From Trichococcus palustris (GTDB lineage Bacteria > Bacillota > Bacilli > Lactobacillales > Aerococcaceae): 64,000 nucleotides of DNA. The position numbers and the translations under genes were made by a program. The notes beneath the pieces are model-generated. The model was not told the origin of the DNA and searched no databases. It worked only from the letters and a program-made list of their open reading frames with translations. This document shows positions 43,108 to 52,360 of the stretch, piece by piece. Every line of letters starts with the position of its first letter. Position 1 is the stretch's first letter. Where the stretch lies: contig NZ_FOTD01000006.1 in NCBI RefSeq assembly GCF_900114465.1, positions 1 to 64,000 of the forward strand. The letters run 5' to 3'.

Positions 43108-44916
43108 TCAGTTTATTTTTCCGCTCAATGAAATGATTTCGTTGACGGCTTCATTCAGATACTGGATGGTATCATGCAACGGTTTGTCGGTCGTGATGTC
43201 CACCCCGGCCACTTTTGCGGCTTCCGCCGATTCCAGTTGGTCACCCAAAGCCAGGAATGCCAGCCATTGCTTCACGGCTGTCTCGCCTTCTTGTTTGATG
43301 CGCAGGAAAGCCTGAGTAGCGATGGTCAGTCCAGCCGAGTAGGTGTAGGAGTACAAGCCCATATAGTAGTGGATCTGGCGCATCCAGGTCAATTCCGCAC
43401 CGGCATTGATTTCCACGGCATCACCCCAGAATTGCGCCAACACCGTCCGTTTGATTTCGCTCAGCTTCGCCGCATCGAAACTCTTGCCGTCATCGATCAA
43501 GGCGTAGACTTCGCGCTGATAGGCGGCTTCCAGCAAGTGCGTGATGAAATTATGGAAGTAGGTATCGGACAGCATCTTGGTCAATGCGAAGCGCTGCATC
43601 CGCACATCTGCGCTCTTGCGCGCCAACGAATCCGTCAGCAACAGTTCATTGAAGGTCGAAGGGGCTTCGATCAAATAAAGCGAAGGCTCCGCACCCAAGA
43701 TGCTGTTGCTCTCGTTGGAAAGGATCATCTGCCCGGCGTGGCCCAACTCGTGGATCAGCGTGTAGACATCAGATAACTGGTCCGTCCATGACATCAGGAT
43801 GTATGGGTGCTTTCCGTAAGGGCTGGTGCAGAAGCCCCCGGTGGATTTGCCTTTGTTTTGCACGAAATCGATCCAGCGCTCTGGATAAGCTTGCGCAATC
43901 ATGGCGACGTATTCTTCCCCCAATAGGCTCAGCGAATCGTTCACCATTTCTTTGGACTTCTCGATCGTCACTTCCGGCGAATAATCCGGATCCAGCGCAA
44001 TCTTCAGGTCGGCGTAGGTCATCCTGTCCAATCCGCGTACCTCTTTCAGATGCGTGATGTATTTTTGCATGACCGGCGCAAGGTCGTTCATGATCGTATC
44101 GATTTGGCGATTGTACAGCTCACGCGTCACTTCCTGTCCGTACAGCAAGTAATCGATGACGGAGTCGAAGCCGCGCATGGTCGCCAGCGTCTTCTCCTTT
44201 TGAACTTGTGTGTAGTAGGCGGTTGCGACCACATTCTGGTAGTCTCCCAGCACTTGCGAGAACGCATCGAAAGCTGCCCGGCGGACCGCCGTATCGTCAT
44301 GATACATATAATAATCCTCATAGAGCACGAAACTCAACGGATATTCCTTCCCTCCGACCGTGAACGTCCCGAAATCCATATCAGCCAGACGCGCCTGTTC
44401 ATAGATGTCGCTGGATGCATTCAGCGTAGGCGCCAATTGCGCCAACGCTTTTTCAACCGCAGGATCCAATTGGATTTGTTTATCTTTCTTGATGTGCCGC
44501 ATATAAGAGGCGAATGCCGGCTCTTCCAGGACTACCTGATCGAGTATTGCCGTATCGCAGTCCATCAATTCCGACTCAAAAAAAGTCAGTTTGGCGTTGA
44601 TGTCCGCCAAAGCATTAGCTACTTGACGGGACAGTTCGACATTGGCCGGATCGGTCAAATCGGTTGCTTCCGGTAGCATGGCGTAATGGTCCACCCACGA
44701 GACGGTCTGCGTGATCCCTTCGTATTCCTTCAAGGCCGCAACGATCGTTTTTGCATCCATCACATGCCCTTCATAGCTGGCGCAGAACTTTTCTGTCGCA
44801 GCCTTCAAACCTGCCAGCGCAGCCTCGAACTCCGCCCTTGTTTCATATAATGCCGTGACATCCCACGTCAATTCTGCCGTGACATCCGCCCGGTTCTTCA
44901 GTTCTTCATTTGCCAT
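43108..44916 (-). CDS. pepF: Oligoendopeptidase F
   Basis: This 602-residue M3-family zinc peptidase cleaves short peptides in the cytoplasm. The zinc site is HELGHAGQM, with the downstream Glu in LIEAPSTFNELLL; the N-terminal LTWDVTALYETRAEFEAAL is the PepF N-lobe signature. Length is normal. It is a single gene with its own terminator. Confidence 0.95.
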   Translation of the reverse strand: MANEELKNRADVTAELTWDVTALYETRAEFEAALAGLKAATEKFCASYEGHVMDAKTIVAALKEYEGITQTVSWVDHYAMLPEATDLTDPANVELSRQVANALADINAKLTFFESELMDCDTAILDQVVLEEPAFASYMRHIKKDKQIQLDPAVEKALAQLAPTLNASSDIYEQARLADMDFGTFTVGGKEYPLSFVLYEDYYMYHDDTAVRRAAFDAFSQVLGDYQNVVATAYYTQVQKEKTLATMRGFDSVIDYLLYGQEVTRELYNRQIDTIMNDLAPVMQKYITHLKEVRGLDRMTYADLKIALDPDYSPEVTIEKSKEMVNDSLSLLGEEYVAMIAQAYPERWIDFVQNKGKSTGGFCTSPYGKHPYILMSWTDQLSDVYTLIHELGHAGQMILSNESNSILGAEPSLYLIEAPSTFNELLLTDSLARKSADVRMQRFALTKMLSDTYFHNFITHLLEAAYQREVYALIDDGKSFDAAKLSEIKRTVLAQFWGDAVEINAGAELTWMRQIHYYMGLYSYTYSAGLTIATQAFLRIKQEGETAVKQWLAFLALGDQLESAEAAKVAGVDITTDKPLHDTIQYLNEAVNEIISLSGKIN

Positions 44917-44973
44917 ATATTTCTCTCTCCTTGAAATGATAGTGGACGTTACCGCAGACGGTTCCGTTCCTGA

Positions 44974-45894
44974 TCAGTAAGTAGCCTCGATTTCTTTGAC
45001 TCGGTCATACAGATACTGGTTGACCGGTGCATGCAGGTCGTATTTTTTCGTTTTCTTCAGCACCGTCCCAGAAAACAGTTCGACTTCCGAAGGGCGCTTC
45101 GCCAAGCCGTCCTGCCGCATCGAAGGCATGCCGGCCGGCGATAGCTTCCCGATGATCGCCAAGTCTTCTTCCAAATCCGCTTCCGTCAGGTTTACGCCTT
45201 CCTTTTGGGCGATCGGCAAGACTTCCCGCATGGCGGCGATCATCAATTCCCTTGAGGGACCTTCCACCTGGATATCGCGGAAAACGCCTTCCTTCACCAT
45301 CAGCACTTGGTTGACCCCGACGTTCAGCATGAATTTCGCCCACATCCGGTGCATGATGTCGTCCTCCACCACATACGGCAAGGCCGTCTCCTCGAAGAAG
45401 GCCGTCACGGCATCCAGCCGTGCCTGTTTTTGAGGTTCGTCCTTATCGATGCCGATGCGCAATTCGCCGATGTGCACATAGTTCACTTCGTTTCCGCTGC
45501 GGAGTGCATCCATCCCTTGCGCGACGCAATGGACGATTTTTTCGCTGCCGAAGACATTCGCCAAAACTTCCTCGCTCGCTATCCCGTTCAGGACCGAAAG
45601 GATGGTCGTATCCGGCCCGATCTGATGCCGGGCCGTCTCAATCGCCGCATCCAGGTTCGTCCCCTTCACCGCGATGATGACCAGATCAGCCGGTTGCATC
45701 TCGGCGCGTTCATCGACATACTGGAATGCGCACTTCTCGCCGTTGCAGACGATGCCTTCCTTTTCGTACCGTTCCATCCGTTCCTTGTTCACGACGATGC
45801 GTACGCGGTCTTTGCCGATGGCTTTCGTGAAATGATGTCCATACAAAATGCCCAGTGCTCCCAACCCTACAATCGCTACGGTTTCTATCTTCAA
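44974..45894 (-). CDS. panE: 2-dehydropantoate 2-reductase
   Basis: The 306-residue protein has an N-terminal NADPH-binding GLGALGILYG motif and a C-terminal helical domain with MHRMWAKFMLNVGVNQ, whose lysine is the catalytic residue of ketopantoate reductases, and a late Ser/Asp region GMPSMRQDGLAKRPSEVE. The enzyme makes pantoate for coenzyme A. Related reductases act on other 2-keto acids, and no other pan genes are nearby, so the exact substrate is inferred. Confidence 0.87.
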   Translation of the reverse strand: MKIETVAIVGLGALGILYGHHFTKAIGKDRVRIVVNKERMERYEKEGIVCNGEKCAFQYVDERAEMQPADLVIIAVKGTNLDAAIETARHQIGPDTTILSVLNGIASEEVLANVFGSEKIVHCVAQGMDALRSGNEVNYVHIGELRIGIDKDEPQKQARLDAVTAFFEETALPYVVEDDIMHRMWAKFMLNVGVNQVLMVKEGVFRDIQVEGPSRELMIAAMREVLPIAQKEGVNLTEADLEEDLAIIGKLSPAGMPSMRQDGLAKRPSEVELFSGTVLKKTKKYDLHAPVNQYLYDRVKEIEATY

Positions 45895-45961
45895 AACATT
45901 ACACCCTTTCTTTCCATGTTATCTTTGGCTGCAGTCTAGGCTTCCGCACGTTTGCAACTTT

Positions 45962-46825
45962 TCAAACTTTCAGCTTGTTTTTTTGGAGTTGCGCAATCAA
46001 ATAAGGCAGATCGGTCTCAAATTGCAGTCCGTAGAAAGCCTCCACCCCGTTTCGGATGGTCCGCTCAATGACCTTGTTGTTGTAGCTGACGGCCGTCTCG
46101 GTCGCCACCGCCAACGGTTGTTTTTGGAATAAAAACCCCCCCACGACGCTGGTGAACAGATCCCCCGCGCCGTCGAAATGGCCCGGATAGGCTGGGGCAA
46201 AGAAATAATCAGCGGCTGCCCGTTCCTCGCTTGCGCATGCCGCGCCGATCGATCGGGCATCGAATGTCACGCCCGTCAAAATAACGGCCGATTGGCTCAA
46301 TTGGCGCAGGCCGTCCAACAACGCTTCGATGTCGGACAGCCGATACGGTTTGGTCAGACAAGGCTGCTGCATCAAGAAACAGGCCTCCGTAATGTTTGGC
46401 ACGATGACGGTTGCTTCTTTGCAGAGTTCCGCCATCGCCTCCACGTATTCCTGCGTGAAGCCGGGATAGAGGACGCCTTGGTCAGCCATGGCCGGATCCA
46501 AAACAATCTGCGCGTCTTCTTTTGCGAATTCTTTGATGATCCCCTTCACCAATTCGATTTGCGAATGGGATCCCAAGTAGCCGATCAGGATGCCGTCGAA
46601 TAGGATGCCCAAGGATTTCCAATGGCGAAGGATATTTCCCATCTCTTCCGTCAAGTCCAGAAAGGTATAGTCGGCGAACGGTTGACCGGTATGGGTGGAC
46701 AAAAGCGCTGTCGGCAAAATGCTTACCCAATTATCCAGGCAGCTCACAACCGGAACCGCAACGTTCATCGAAATGCGGCAGCTGGCAGAAATATCTTGAA
46801 TGAGTAGTACTCTCGGTTGCTTCAA
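45962..46825 (-). CDS. pdxY: Pyridoxal/pyridoxamine kinase
   Basis: The 287-residue ribokinase-like enzyme reads MKQPRVLLIQDISASCRISM, with LLSTHTGQ, LDPAMADQG and the anion-hole region YPGHFDGAGDLFTSVV carrying the catalytic Asp. This is the pyridoxamine kinase (PdxY) group of vitamin B6 salvage. TTG 46825 has GAGGTG 7 bases upstream and matches family length; upstream ATGs lack ribosome sites. It is divergent from an ECF S-component gene, which suggests shared B6 salvage. Confidence 0.87.
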   Translation of the reverse strand: MKQPRVLLIQDISASCRISMNVAVPVVSCLDNWVSILPTALLSTHTGQPFADYTFLDLTEEMGNILRHWKSLGILFDGILIGYLGSHSQIELVKGIIKEFAKEDAQIVLDPAMADQGVLYPGFTQEYVEAMAELCKEATVIVPNITEACFLMQQPCLTKPYRLSDIEALLDGLRQLSQSAVILTGVTFDARSIGAACASEERAAADYFFAPAYPGHFDGAGDLFTSVVGGFLFQKQPLAVATETAVSYNNKVIERTIRNGVEAFYGLQFETDLPYLIAQLQKNKLKV

Positions 46826-46994
46826 ATGATCACACCTCTTTTTCATAAAAATCCATTGCATCCATTTTATCATTTTTTTCAATAAATGCTTCATTTACAG
46901 AACAATTTGTAGGAATGTTAATCTCTTCCAAGAAAGGAATGCCTTTCTTGCGCAAAAAGTATATAATGAGAAAATAATGAGTGGAGGAATGAAG

Positions 46995-47498
46995 ATGGAG
47001 AATAAAAAGACAAATACGTTCAAAATAGTGCTGATTGCTTTGTTCATGGCATTGACCGTCGTGATGACGATGCTGTTCCGCATCCCGATACCGTTCGGCT
47101 ATGTGAATTTGGGCGATGCGACGCTGTTGTTGGGCGGATTGGCCCTGGGCGGCAACGCGGGATTCTTTATCGGCGGCCTCGGGAGCGCCTTGGCTGATCT
47201 ACTGTTGGGATACGCCAGTTATGCCCCGATCACCCTGATCGTCAAAGGCTTGGAAGGCTTCCTCTGCGGCTGGCTGTTCAAGAAAATGCGCCATCAAAAG
47301 CCGTTGGTTGCCACTGTCATACCGGGCATCTGGATGGCGATCGGCTACTTCATCGGGGATACCATCCTCTTCGGTGTCGGTGCCGCTATCGGCTCTTTCC
47401 CGTTGAACCTCGCGCAAGGTCTTGTGGGTGCCGGTCTTTCAGTACTGTTGTACAAAATGCTGAAACCTACCCTTGATAAAAGATTTACTAAACAATAA
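46995..47498 (+). CDS. ECF transporter S component (possibly vitamin B6)
   Basis: The 167-residue membrane protein has about six segments and the S-component pattern: MALTVVMTMLFRIPIP, VNLGDATLLLGGLALGG, GSALADLLLGYASYAP and KGLEGFLCGWLFKK. S components bind a vitamin and dock to an ATPase/T module encoded elsewhere. Its divergent position to a pyridoxamine kinase points to pyridoxine or a related ring compound; thiamine precursors are the main alternative. ATG 46995 has GGAGG 7 bases upstream. Confidence 0.82.
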   Translation: MENKKTNTFKIVLIALFMALTVVMTMLFRIPIPFGYVNLGDATLLLGGLALGGNAGFFIGGLGSALADLLLGYASYAPITLIVKGLEGFLCGWLFKKMRHQKPLVATVIPGIWMAIGYFIGDTILFGVGAAIGSFPLNLAQGLVGAGLSVLLYKMLKPTLDKRFTKQ

Positions 47499-47519
47499 AC
47501 GGTTCGATAAGATTTGCGG

Positions 47520-47547
47520 CCGGCGGAGAAATCCGCCGGTTTTTTTG
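47520..47547 (+). terminator. Terminator after the ECF S component
   Basis: Perfect stem CCGGCGGA-GAAA-TCCGCCGG with a T8 run. Confidence 0.93.
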
Positions 47548-47560
47548 TTTTGCTCTTGCG

Positions 47561-47690
47561 GTTCCCGATGATGTTCCTCATCGGGAACTCCACGACGAAT
47601 GTTCCCGGCTTTCCCGGCGGAGGCCAGTTCACCGGGAAAGCCAATCCGATATCACTTCATATTACCGGTGAACACGGCTTCGCCGGTAAT
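47561..47690. repeat. Three successive perfect hairpins
   Basis: GTTCCCGATGA/TCATCGGGAAC (47561-47588), GGCTTTCCCGG/CCGGGAAAGCC (47607-47642) and ATTACCGG/CCGGTAAT (47661-47690, with inner GGCTTCGCCGG). They resemble the CCGGCGAAGCC repeats in style but not in exact sequence. The convergent gap 47499-47872 holds no gene. Confidence 0.7.
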
Positions 47691-47835
47691 TCAACATGCT
47701 TTTCGCCTGCAGTTCCCGGCGAGGTAGATTTTTATCAATTTCTACATTCAATTGACATAAACATACAAGCTTTATGCTCGCCGATACGGAATGCCTCAAA
47801 ACAAAATAAAAAATTGTCTAACACCTTATCCTATC

Positions 47836-47861
47836 AAAAAAACCCATCCTTTTCGAATGGG
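47836..47861 (-). terminator. Terminator of the AEC transporter gene
   Basis: Minus-strand stem ACCCATT / GATGGGT with a short loop and TTTTTTT, 11 bases past the stop. Confidence 0.8.
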
Positions 47862-47872
47862 TCCCCAAAATA

Positions 47873-48796
47873 TTAAAACAGCAGATAAGCCAGCAACGGG
47901 ATCGTTATGACGGACAACATTGTCGACAGGAAGACGTATTTGGTCGCGAAGGCCGTGTTTCCGCCGTATTGCGTGGACAGTGCCACCGCCATGGCCGGAC
48001 CCGGCATGGCTGCGATGATGACGAGGATGCCCAGCATGATCGGATTTGTCAAAAAGCCCTTCGTAGCCCACCACAGGAACAATGGGACCACAACCATCCG
48101 GAAGATGGCGAAGGCGTAGATTTTCATCCCCTTGAAGGCATCTAATATCTTGATGTCCGCCAACGATGAACCAATGATGATCATGGCCAGCGGGGAAGTG
48201 ATGTTCCCGATGCTTGTGGCCGTATCCATCACCAACGCAGGCAGCTTGATGTCAAAAAGAAAAATGAAGACGGCAAAAACCGAGGCCACGTTGCCGGGGT
48301 TCAGGGCGATGGCCTTCCAGTTCGCCTTCGATTTTTGGGATCCCTTCGTGATAAGATAGATCCCATAAGAATAGATCAACAGGTTATTGGGTATGCCGTA
48401 AAGGGAAGCATAGAACAAGGCTCCGGTTCCGAAAATCGCCTGCACAACGGGCAAACCCATGAAACCGTTGTTCGTGAATACCGTCAAAAACTGCAGAATC
48501 CCCTCCGTATCCGCATCTGTGCGAAAAAGCTTCGGGGTGAACCTAGACAAAATGACGGAGAAGAAATACATCAAGGTGGCCGTCAGCAAGACAAAGAGCG
48601 TATCCGCCTTGGTTCCGAATTCCCCTGCCCCTTCCACCGAAGAGATCACCAGCGCCGGAACCGTCACATAGGCGATCAACGCCGCGAAATTTGCATTCGC
48701 ATGCTTATTAAATACCTTCTTTATCGTCGCAATATATCCCACCAACATAATCAGCACCAGCATGATCATCCGGCTGAAAACTACCGTAACATCCAA
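47873..48796 (-). CDS. AEC family transporter (auxin efflux carrier-like)
   Basis: The 307-residue protein has about ten membrane segments with the AEC motifs LAALIAYVTVPALVISS-type helix, TVFTNNGFMGLPVVQAIFG and SPLAMIIIGSSLADI. Bacterial members export malate, malonate and other organic acids. Start is TTG 48796 with AGGAGG 7 bases upstream. Substrate cannot be told from sequence. Confidence 0.85.
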   Translation of the reverse strand: MDVTVVFSRMIMLVLIMLVGYIATIKKVFNKHANANFAALIAYVTVPALVISSVEGAGEFGTKADTLFVLLTATLMYFFSVILSRFTPKLFRTDADTEGILQFLTVFTNNGFMGLPVVQAIFGTGALFYASLYGIPNNLLIYSYGIYLITKGSQKSKANWKAIALNPGNVASVFAVFIFLFDIKLPALVMDTATSIGNITSPLAMIIIGSSLADIKILDAFKGMKIYAFAIFRMVVVPLFLWWATKGFLTNPIMLGILVIIAAMPGPAMAVALSTQYGGNTAFATKYVFLSTMLSVITIPLLAYLLF

Positions 48797-48928
48797 AAAA
48801 ACGCCTCCTCTTTTTAACCCACTACCAATTAATCTCTATCCTAAATAGTAACACACTTTGTGCTCGAATATGGTGTCCAAATCAGCCCAACCCGCACCGG
48901 TTGATTGGGCAATCGTGACAGAAAACAT

Positions 48929-48987
48929 CAAAAAAAGATACTTCCTGGATTGGACGCCATAAGCGCATCATCCAGGAAGTATCTTTA
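48929..48987 (-). terminator. helD terminator
   Basis: Stem AAAGATACTTCCTGGAT / ATCCAGGAAGTATCTTT with an 18-base loop and T7 on the minus strand, 14 bases past the helD stop. Confidence 0.9.
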
Positions 48988-49000
48988 ATATTCCATTGCA

Positions 49001-51262
49001 TCAGAGCCCTGATTCGTGCTCCGCCAATTGATAATTTTTCGGATCGACGCGTTGCAGCAACGGTTCCTCCCTGTCGGCGACCATGAAATAGAGTTCATGC
49101 ATCGCGCGGGTGCAGATGGTGTAGACGATCTGCAGTTCATTGTCGATGACGTTTTGGCTCGGATATTGGCAAAGGGCGAACACCACGTCGAATTCCAACC
49201 CTTTCGCGAGTTGCGCCGGAATGACGATGACCGGATGATGGCTGTTGTCCGTATCCCGTTGCACCGATCTGAAGGCGATGTCCGCTTCCGCAAGCTCATC
49301 ACTGAAGCGCTCGGCTTCGGCGTAGTTCTTGCCGATGAAGGCGACACGCAAGCCGGCCGCTGTGCTCTCCTCCACTTTCCGTTTCACGTAGTCCATATAG
49401 TCCCCTTGTCCCTCGGTCTGGATCACGACCGGTTTCTGGCCGGAACGGATATAGTTGCCCGCAGGTATTTCGTGCTCGATGAAGCTGTTCGAAAACTGGA
49501 CGATTTCATTGGTCGAACGATAGCTGGTCAGCAGCTGGAACGAGCGGAACGAGTCATCGGCGAAGATTCTCTTCAGATCCTCGAAGGACATCCGTTTCAT
49601 CAAGATATTCTGGTTCAGGTCCCCGCTCATCACGAACCGCGCAGTCGGATAGGAATCTTTCAGCATCTGCAATTGGAACGGCGAAAAATCCTGCACTTCA
49701 TCCAGACAGATGTACTTATATTTCTTGGCGCTTGTCGGCCCCTTCAGCAAGCGAACGAGCGTGTCATACGCATCCATGTCTTCCAACAACAGCTGTCTGG
49801 CTTTCACATGATTCGCCACGATCGCGATATGCTCTTTCCAGTCGGCTTCATTCAAGCCGAAGTCGCTCAGGTTGACAAGCTTAGGCACGGCTTTCAGGAA
49901 ATGGATATATTGACTTTGGTAGCGGACGAAGGCCAGCGCTTCGATTTTTTGCTCGATCGGTTCAAACGCCGTATCGATGATCTGTTCCGCAAGCTCATCC
50001 TCCGCCGCCTTCTTATTCCGCGACTGCAGTTCATAATGGCGCAGATTTCGGTTGGAAAGGTTCATTATCGCTTCTTCGACCCATACCGCCCGCAGCTGAT
50101 CCACTTTGATGAGATTGATTTTGTGCAAGAGCTTGTTCTGCAGAATCAACAGTTTGCTGGCCAACGAGCCTTCGCTGTCGATGCCATAGAACAGCGCGGC
50201 GATTTCTTCCTTGGAGATGAGCACCTCATCCTGGAAACGGATGTCCGCGAAGCGCATGTACCGTTTCTTCAACACGGCCGCGTATCTCTTCAGCGCCTCA
50301 TAGAAGGCCAGGCTGTCCTTCAGCAGCGCCACATTCGTCAGCCTTTCGTCTTGATGGGACACAAGCTTGAACTGCGGGACTTTCCGTTTCATGAAATCCT
50401 TGAAGGTTGTGCTGTCCACGTTCAGCTCACCCAATGCAGGCAACACCTGGGAAATGTACTCCTGGAAAATTTTGTTGGGCGAGAACAGGACAATCTCTTC
50501 TGCCGTCAATTGGTCGCGGAAGGCATAGAGCAGATAGGCGATTTTTTGCATCAAAACCACAGTCTTGCCTGATCCGGCGACGCCTTCGATCAAGGTGACA
50601 GCTTTTCTTGTCTCCCGGACGATCTGGTTCTGTTCCCTCTGCAATGTCGATACGACCGCACCCATTTGGTAGGAGGAATGTCCTTCCAGCACTTCCAACA
50701 GATAAGGGTCGCCCATGACGTTGTCGGTGTCCAGCATCCGCACGATTTCGGCATCACGGATCAAAAATTGGCGTTTCAAGTCGATTGTGAAAGCCAGAGA
50801 CTGCTGACCGACCTTGATTTTGACGTCATCGCCGATGTTTCCTTCATAGTAGAGCGAGGCGATCGGTGAACGCCAATCGACGACCAGATTATCGTTCTCT
50901 TCGAACAACGAACCGATGCCGATGTAGATGGTTTCCTGGCCGTCTTCGTCATGGTAATCGATGCGGCCGAAATAAGGCGCCGCCTGCATCTTTTCCAGGA
51001 TGGCCACGCGGTTGTTGCTGTTGATCAATTCTTTGTCCCGGATCATCAGATCCTTTTCGAATTCGCGCAGCTCGCCAGCCGATTCCCACATGCTTTCGGT
51101 TGAACCTTGGCTGATCTTTATTTCCTTGGATAATTTCAATTGTTGTCTTTGCTTCTTCGTTTTCACTTCTACTTGTTCTTTTAAACGGGTCCATTCATTT
51201 TTGATGATCTGAACGACACGGTATACTCTTTCTTGTTCTGTTGCTTGATCTTTTTCCAACAA
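49001..51262 (-). CDS. helD: HelD, RNA polymerase recycling ATPase
   Basis: This UvrD/Rep-like SF1 ATPase of 753 residues has an N-terminal charged coiled coil (ERVYRVVQIIKNEWTRLKEQ), motif I GVAGSGKTVVLMQK, CLDEVQDFSPFQL (motif II), GDLNQNIL, LTSYRSTNEI and a late VIPAQLAKGLEFDVV. HelD inserts into stalled RNA polymerase and releases it from DNA. TTG 51262 has AAAGGGGTG upstream; a longer TTG start at 51301 has a poor site. Length fits the Bacillus class. Confidence 0.92.
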   Translation of the reverse strand: MLEKDQATEQERVYRVVQIIKNEWTRLKEQVEVKTKKQRQQLKLSKEIKISQGSTESMWESAGELREFEKDLMIRDKELINSNNRVAILEKMQAAPYFGRIDYHDEDGQETIYIGIGSLFEENDNLVVDWRSPIASLYYEGNIGDDVKIKVGQQSLAFTIDLKRQFLIRDAEIVRMLDTDNVMGDPYLLEVLEGHSSYQMGAVVSTLQREQNQIVRETRKAVTLIEGVAGSGKTVVLMQKIAYLLYAFRDQLTAEEIVLFSPNKIFQEYISQVLPALGELNVDSTTFKDFMKRKVPQFKLVSHQDERLTNVALLKDSLAFYEALKRYAAVLKKRYMRFADIRFQDEVLISKEEIAALFYGIDSEGSLASKLLILQNKLLHKINLIKVDQLRAVWVEEAIMNLSNRNLRHYELQSRNKKAAEDELAEQIIDTAFEPIEQKIEALAFVRYQSQYIHFLKAVPKLVNLSDFGLNEADWKEHIAIVANHVKARQLLLEDMDAYDTLVRLLKGPTSAKKYKYICLDEVQDFSPFQLQMLKDSYPTARFVMSGDLNQNILMKRMSFEDLKRIFADDSFRSFQLLTSYRSTNEIVQFSNSFIEHEIPAGNYIRSGQKPVVIQTEGQGDYMDYVKRKVEESTAAGLRVAFIGKNYAEAERFSDELAEADIAFRSVQRDTDNSHHPVIVIPAQLAKGLEFDVVFALCQYPSQNVIDNELQIVYTICTRAMHELYFMVADREEPLLQRVDPKNYQLAEHESGL

Positions 51263-51428
51263 GACAACACCCCTTTCTTCAGAAGAAAACTGCAATGACA
51301 ATGGATTTTCTTCACTTCGCTAAAATTACGGCCTTTAGCAGTATACCACCTGAAAAGGAATCTGGCTATGCGGAGCGTATTTTGGGATACAATAGGCTAC
51401 TACTTCATGCGAATCATTTTGCGACATG

Positions 51429-51459
51429 AAAAAGGGACGCAGCGGTTGGCATGCGTCCG
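51429..51459 (-). terminator. Terminator after the DUF1345 gene
   Basis: Minus-strand stem GGACGCA / TGCGTCC followed by CTTTTTC, 19 bases past the stop. Confidence 0.75.
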
Positions 51460-51477
51460 GATAAAGGCTAAAATAGC

Positions 51478-52140
51478 TCATCGGCTCAAGCTTGCAATAA
51501 AATTGATGGTCGTGGCGATGATGGTCGTCCCGAAAACAAAGGACAGCAGCGCGTGCCCCAATGCCATTTTCCGGAATGCAGTATTCGTCAAAGCGGTGTC
51601 CGAAACCTGATAGGTCATCCCGATGGTAAAAGCCAAATAAGCGAAATCTGAAATTTTAGGCTGTTCAGTCCCCTGGAATTCGATGCCGCCGTTCACACCC
51701 TTATAGTACAGCTCCGCATAACGCAGCGTATACAGGGCGTGTACGGTCGCCCAAGAGGTGACGATGCTGAAAAGGCCAAAACCGATGTCCAGAAAATTTG
51801 CCCCCTTGCTCGTCAATAAGAACGCAACCGCCCCAATGCTGATCAGACTGGCAATCAGAACGATGAAATCGATCGTGGTATACGTGATATCTTCTTCTTC
51901 CACCATGGTTTCCGTTGCGGCCGCTTCACTCCCACGGAAGTCTTGCCACAGCATATACAGCAAAATTACGGCCGCACTGTCCCAACCGATCAAGGGGGCC
52001 AGCTCCCATCTCAGGAAAAATCCCCCGGCAAGGCCCGCGAGCACGCCTATGATAAACGCAATCAAGAAACGCGTCTTTTTTTTGCGGATATCCTTTCCAT
52101 CTGGATGGCTGCCTTTTGCCGCTTGTCTCGTCTCTCCCAT
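51478..52140 (-). CDS. DUF1345 membrane protein
   Basis: The 220-residue protein has a charged N-terminus and about five to six membrane segments, with the conserved HALYTLRYAELYYKG and PKISDFAYLAFTIGMTYQVSDT of DUF1345. Function is unknown. ATG 52140 has GGAGGGAG 7 bases upstream; the frame is open to 52200. Confidence 0.82.
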   Translation of the reverse strand: MGETRQAAKGSHPDGKDIRKKKTRFLIAFIIGVLAGLAGGFFLRWELAPLIGWDSAAVILLYMLWQDFRGSEAAATETMVEEEDITYTTIDFIVLIASLISIGAVAFLLTSKGANFLDIGFGLFSIVTSWATVHALYTLRYAELYYKGVNGGIEFQGTEQPKISDFAYLAFTIGMTYQVSDTALTNTAFRKMALGHALLSFVFGTTIIATTINFIASLSR

Positions 52141-52264
52141 ATATACGCTCTCCCTCCGCCGAAACCCGATTGGCTTCGTGCTGCATTCTTTATTTTTCAT
52201 AACAGCATTATACCACTTACCAGGAAGCCTTTTCTATCGAGAGTGATTAATTTGAAAGACTGGA

Positions 52265-52292
52265 TTAACAGCCGGACAATTTGGAGTATAAT
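52265..52292 (+). promoter_or_regulatory. Promoter of the UPF0340 gene
   Basis: TTAACA, a 16-base spacer and a perfect TATAAT, 69 bases before the start codon. Confidence 0.65.
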
Positions 52293-52360
52293 AAAAAATG
52301 CAATACAGATTGAGCAGCATTTGATCCTGCTTACCTGAAAATGAGAAAAGGAGCGATATC

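Noticed and set aside
49016-50572. A 518-codon plus-strand frame opposite helD
   Set aside because: Antisense shadow of helD; composition biased to His, Arg and Gln, no ribosome site, no motifs.
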